Made by a program: the position numbers and the translations under genes. A stretch of 6,515 nt of DNA, taken from Bifidobacterium breve (GTDB lineage Bacteria > Actinomycetota > Thermoleophilia > Miltoncostaeales > Miltoncostaeaceae). Shown in pieces: positions 5,353-6,515 of the stretch. The notes under the pieces were generated by a model. It did no database searches. It was not told the origin of the DNA and saw only the letters and a program-made list of their open reading frames with translations. Numbering within the stretch: position 1 is the first letter of the stretch; each line of letters starts with the position of its first letter. The stretch spans positions 1 through 6,515 of the forward strand of contig CAMCOB010000077.1 of NCBI GenBank assembly GCA_945876305.1. The letters are read 5' to 3'.

Positions 5353-6515
5353 AGTACGCAGAGGTCGTCGTCGACTGGCTGAAGCAGATGGGCTACACCC
5401 ACTGCTTCTTCGTTGCGGGCGGCAACTGCATGCATCTGCTCGACGCGGTGCGAAGCCGAATGACGTGCATCCCGGTGGTGCACGAGGTGGCCGGCGGCAT
5501 CGCTGCCGAGTACTTCAACGAGGCACAGGACGACAAGAAGGCGTTTGTCATCATCACTGCCGGCCCCGGCGTCACCAACATCGTCACGGCCATCGGTGGC
5601 GCCTACCTCGAAAGCCGCGAGCTGCTCATTCTCGGTGGTCAGGTGAAGAGCAGCGACCTCGCCACCGGCGGACTCCGCCAGCGGGGGATCCAGGAGATCT
5701 GCGGCATCGACATCGTCGGGGCCATCTGCAAGACCACCGCGCAGGTGACAGCCCCCATACCGCGTGCCGAGTTCGAGGCGCTGGTGGAAAGCGGGTGGAC
5801 GGGCAAGCCAGGCCCGGTGTTCATTGAGATGTGCCTCGACGCACAGGGTGCACCGGTTGACCCTCAGGCCCTCGAGGGCGGCACGCCGCCGGTGCTCGAT
5901 CCGCCGAGCCCCCGCACGGTGTCGGGGGAAGACGCTGCAGCAGCGATTGCCGAGGCCATTGAGGGATCTGAGCGCCCCATCGTGCTTATCGGCGGGGGGG
6001 TGTCGCGTGAGACCGCAGCCGCGGTGCGCCCCGCACTTCGCGAGATGGGCATTCCGCTTCAGACCACCTGGAACGGCGCCGACCGCCTGGGCGTGGCCGA
6101 GCCGCTGTACGTGGGCCGGCCAAACACCTGGGGCCAGCGCGGCGCCAATCTGGTGCTCGCGCAATCCGACTGCATCGTTGCGCTCGGCAGCCGCCTTGGC
6201 CTTCAGCAGACCGGCTTCAACTGGCAGGAGTTCGCACCCGTGGGCCGCGTGGTGCAGGTGGACATCGACCCGGCCGAGCTCGACAAGGGGCACCCGGTGG
6301 TGGACGTGCCGCTTGTGGCCGACGCCAACGACACGCTGCGTGCGCTCAGCACCCGGCGCTTTGGCGACTACTCCAAGTGGCTTGCTTATGCGCGCGAGGT
6401 GGCGGCCCTTCCGCTCAATGAGCCTTCAAATGAGACCGCACCCGGATACATCTCGCCGTTCTCATTCGCGGACGATCTCTCGGGTATCTGCACCCCCGAC
6501 GACGTCATCATTCCG
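5349..6515 (+). CDS. Thiamine-diphosphate-dependent enzyme, acetolactate-synthase superfamily (3' truncated by window)
   Basis: The first 389 residues are visible; the family is usually about 550-600 aa. The pyrimidine-binding domain includes the cofactor-activating Glu in VVHEVAGGIAAEY (Glu46), TAGPGVTN at 70-77 and ESRELLILGGQVKSSD at 88-103. It ends near KPGPVFIEMCLDAQ at 153-166. A central domain contains PIVLIGGG at 210-217, VALGSRLG at 277-284 and VVQVDIDPAEL at 301-311. The window ends as the diphosphate-binding domain begins (DDVIIP at 384-389), so the GDG-N cofactor motif cannot be checked. The usual N-terminal GxPG turn is replaced by VAGGN at 22-26. Placement right after rfbG suggests it acts on a CDP-4-keto sugar with pyruvate, as YerE does in yersiniose synthesis; this is inference. 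An ordinary acetolactate synthase is unlikely given the context and motif differences. Another sugar-locus ThDP lyase or decarboxylase remains possible. Confidence 0.85.
   Translation, partial: MKYAEVVVDWLKQMGYTHCFFVAGGNCMHLLDAVRSRMTCIPVVHEVAGGIAAEYFNEAQDDKKAFVIITAGPGVTNIVTAIGGAYLESRELLILGGQVKSSDLATGGLRQRGIQEICGIDIVGAICKTTAQVTAPIPRAEFEALVESGWTGKPGPVFIEMCLDAQGAPVDPQALEGGTPPVLDPPSPRTVSGEDAAAAIAEAIEGSERPIVLIGGGVSRETAAAVRPALREMGIPLQTTWNGADRLGVAEPLYVGRPNTWGQRGANLVLAQSDCIVALGSRLGLQQTGFNWQEFAPVGRVVQVDIDPAELDKGHPVVDVPLVADANDTLRALSTRRFGDYSKWLAYAREVAALPLNEPSNETAPGYISPFSFADDLSGICTPDDVIIP

Noticed and set aside
5322..6293. A 323-codon minus-strand open frame opposite the ThDP enzyme
   Set aside because: It has low-complexity His/Ala/Arg-rich composition and no motif, and it is antisense to a well-supported gene.
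1..6515. CRISPR arrays, tRNA or rRNA genes, transposases, or long direct repeats
   Set aside because: None was seen on reading through the window; coding density is nearly complete and all genes fit sugar metabolism.
5349..6515. Calling the ThDP gene ilvB (acetolactate synthase for branched-chain amino acids)
   Set aside because: The cofactor-domain motifs differ from IlvB, and translational coupling to rfbG points to sugar metabolism.

Overview
This window is a GC-rich bacterial surface-polysaccharide or glycoconjugate locus. By eye the GC content is above 60%, genes are tightly packed, and start codons and stop codons often overlap. Two operons diverge from a roughly 70-130 bp control region near position 3430-3500. 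Both outermost start codons have a TANNNT-type -10 element 6-7 nt upstream and no good Shine-Dalgarno sequence. That is the layout of leaderless transcripts, common in Actinomycetota and some other high-GC lineages. This makes an actinobacterial-type host plausible, but the taxon cannot be fixed from this sequence.

The leftward (minus) operon runs from about 3430 to the left edge. It encodes a membrane-anchored family 2 glycosyltransferase of the polyprenyl-phosphate/GtrB/DPM1-like type (2414-3430), then a three-part SAM methyltransferase with an N-terminal zinc-knuckle region (1209-2417), then a NeuB/PseI-like, PEP-dependent sialic-acid-synthase-family protein with a C-terminal SAF domain (95-1189). 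A weak partial reading frame may start at 51 and run off the left edge. The first two genes share an ATGA overlap. The third starts with TTG behind a good GAGGAG ribosome binding site.

The rightward (plus) operon starts at 3500. It encodes glucose-1-phosphate cytidylyltransferase (rfbF/ddhA, complete, 257 aa), CDP-glucose 4,6-dehydratase (rfbG/ddhB, complete, 362 aa) and a thiamine-diphosphate-dependent enzyme of the acetolactate-synthase superfamily. The last is truncated by the window end after 389 residues. All three reading frames overlap or are coupled.

Together, rfbF and rfbG make CDP-4-keto-6-deoxy-D-glucose from glucose-1-phosphate and CTP. In the classic 3,6-dideoxyhexose pathway the next gene is rfbH/ddhC. 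Here a ThDP enzyme follows directly. By analogy with YerE of yersiniose biosynthesis, it could add a two-carbon unit from pyruvate to the keto group and give a branched-chain CDP-sugar. The opposite operon adds a possible sugar C-methyltransferase, a second carbon-chain-extending enzyme (NeuB-like) and a glycosyltransferase. The most attractive hypothesis is a locus for an unusual branched or chain-extended deoxysugar. The enzyme families are well supported; the final product is inference.
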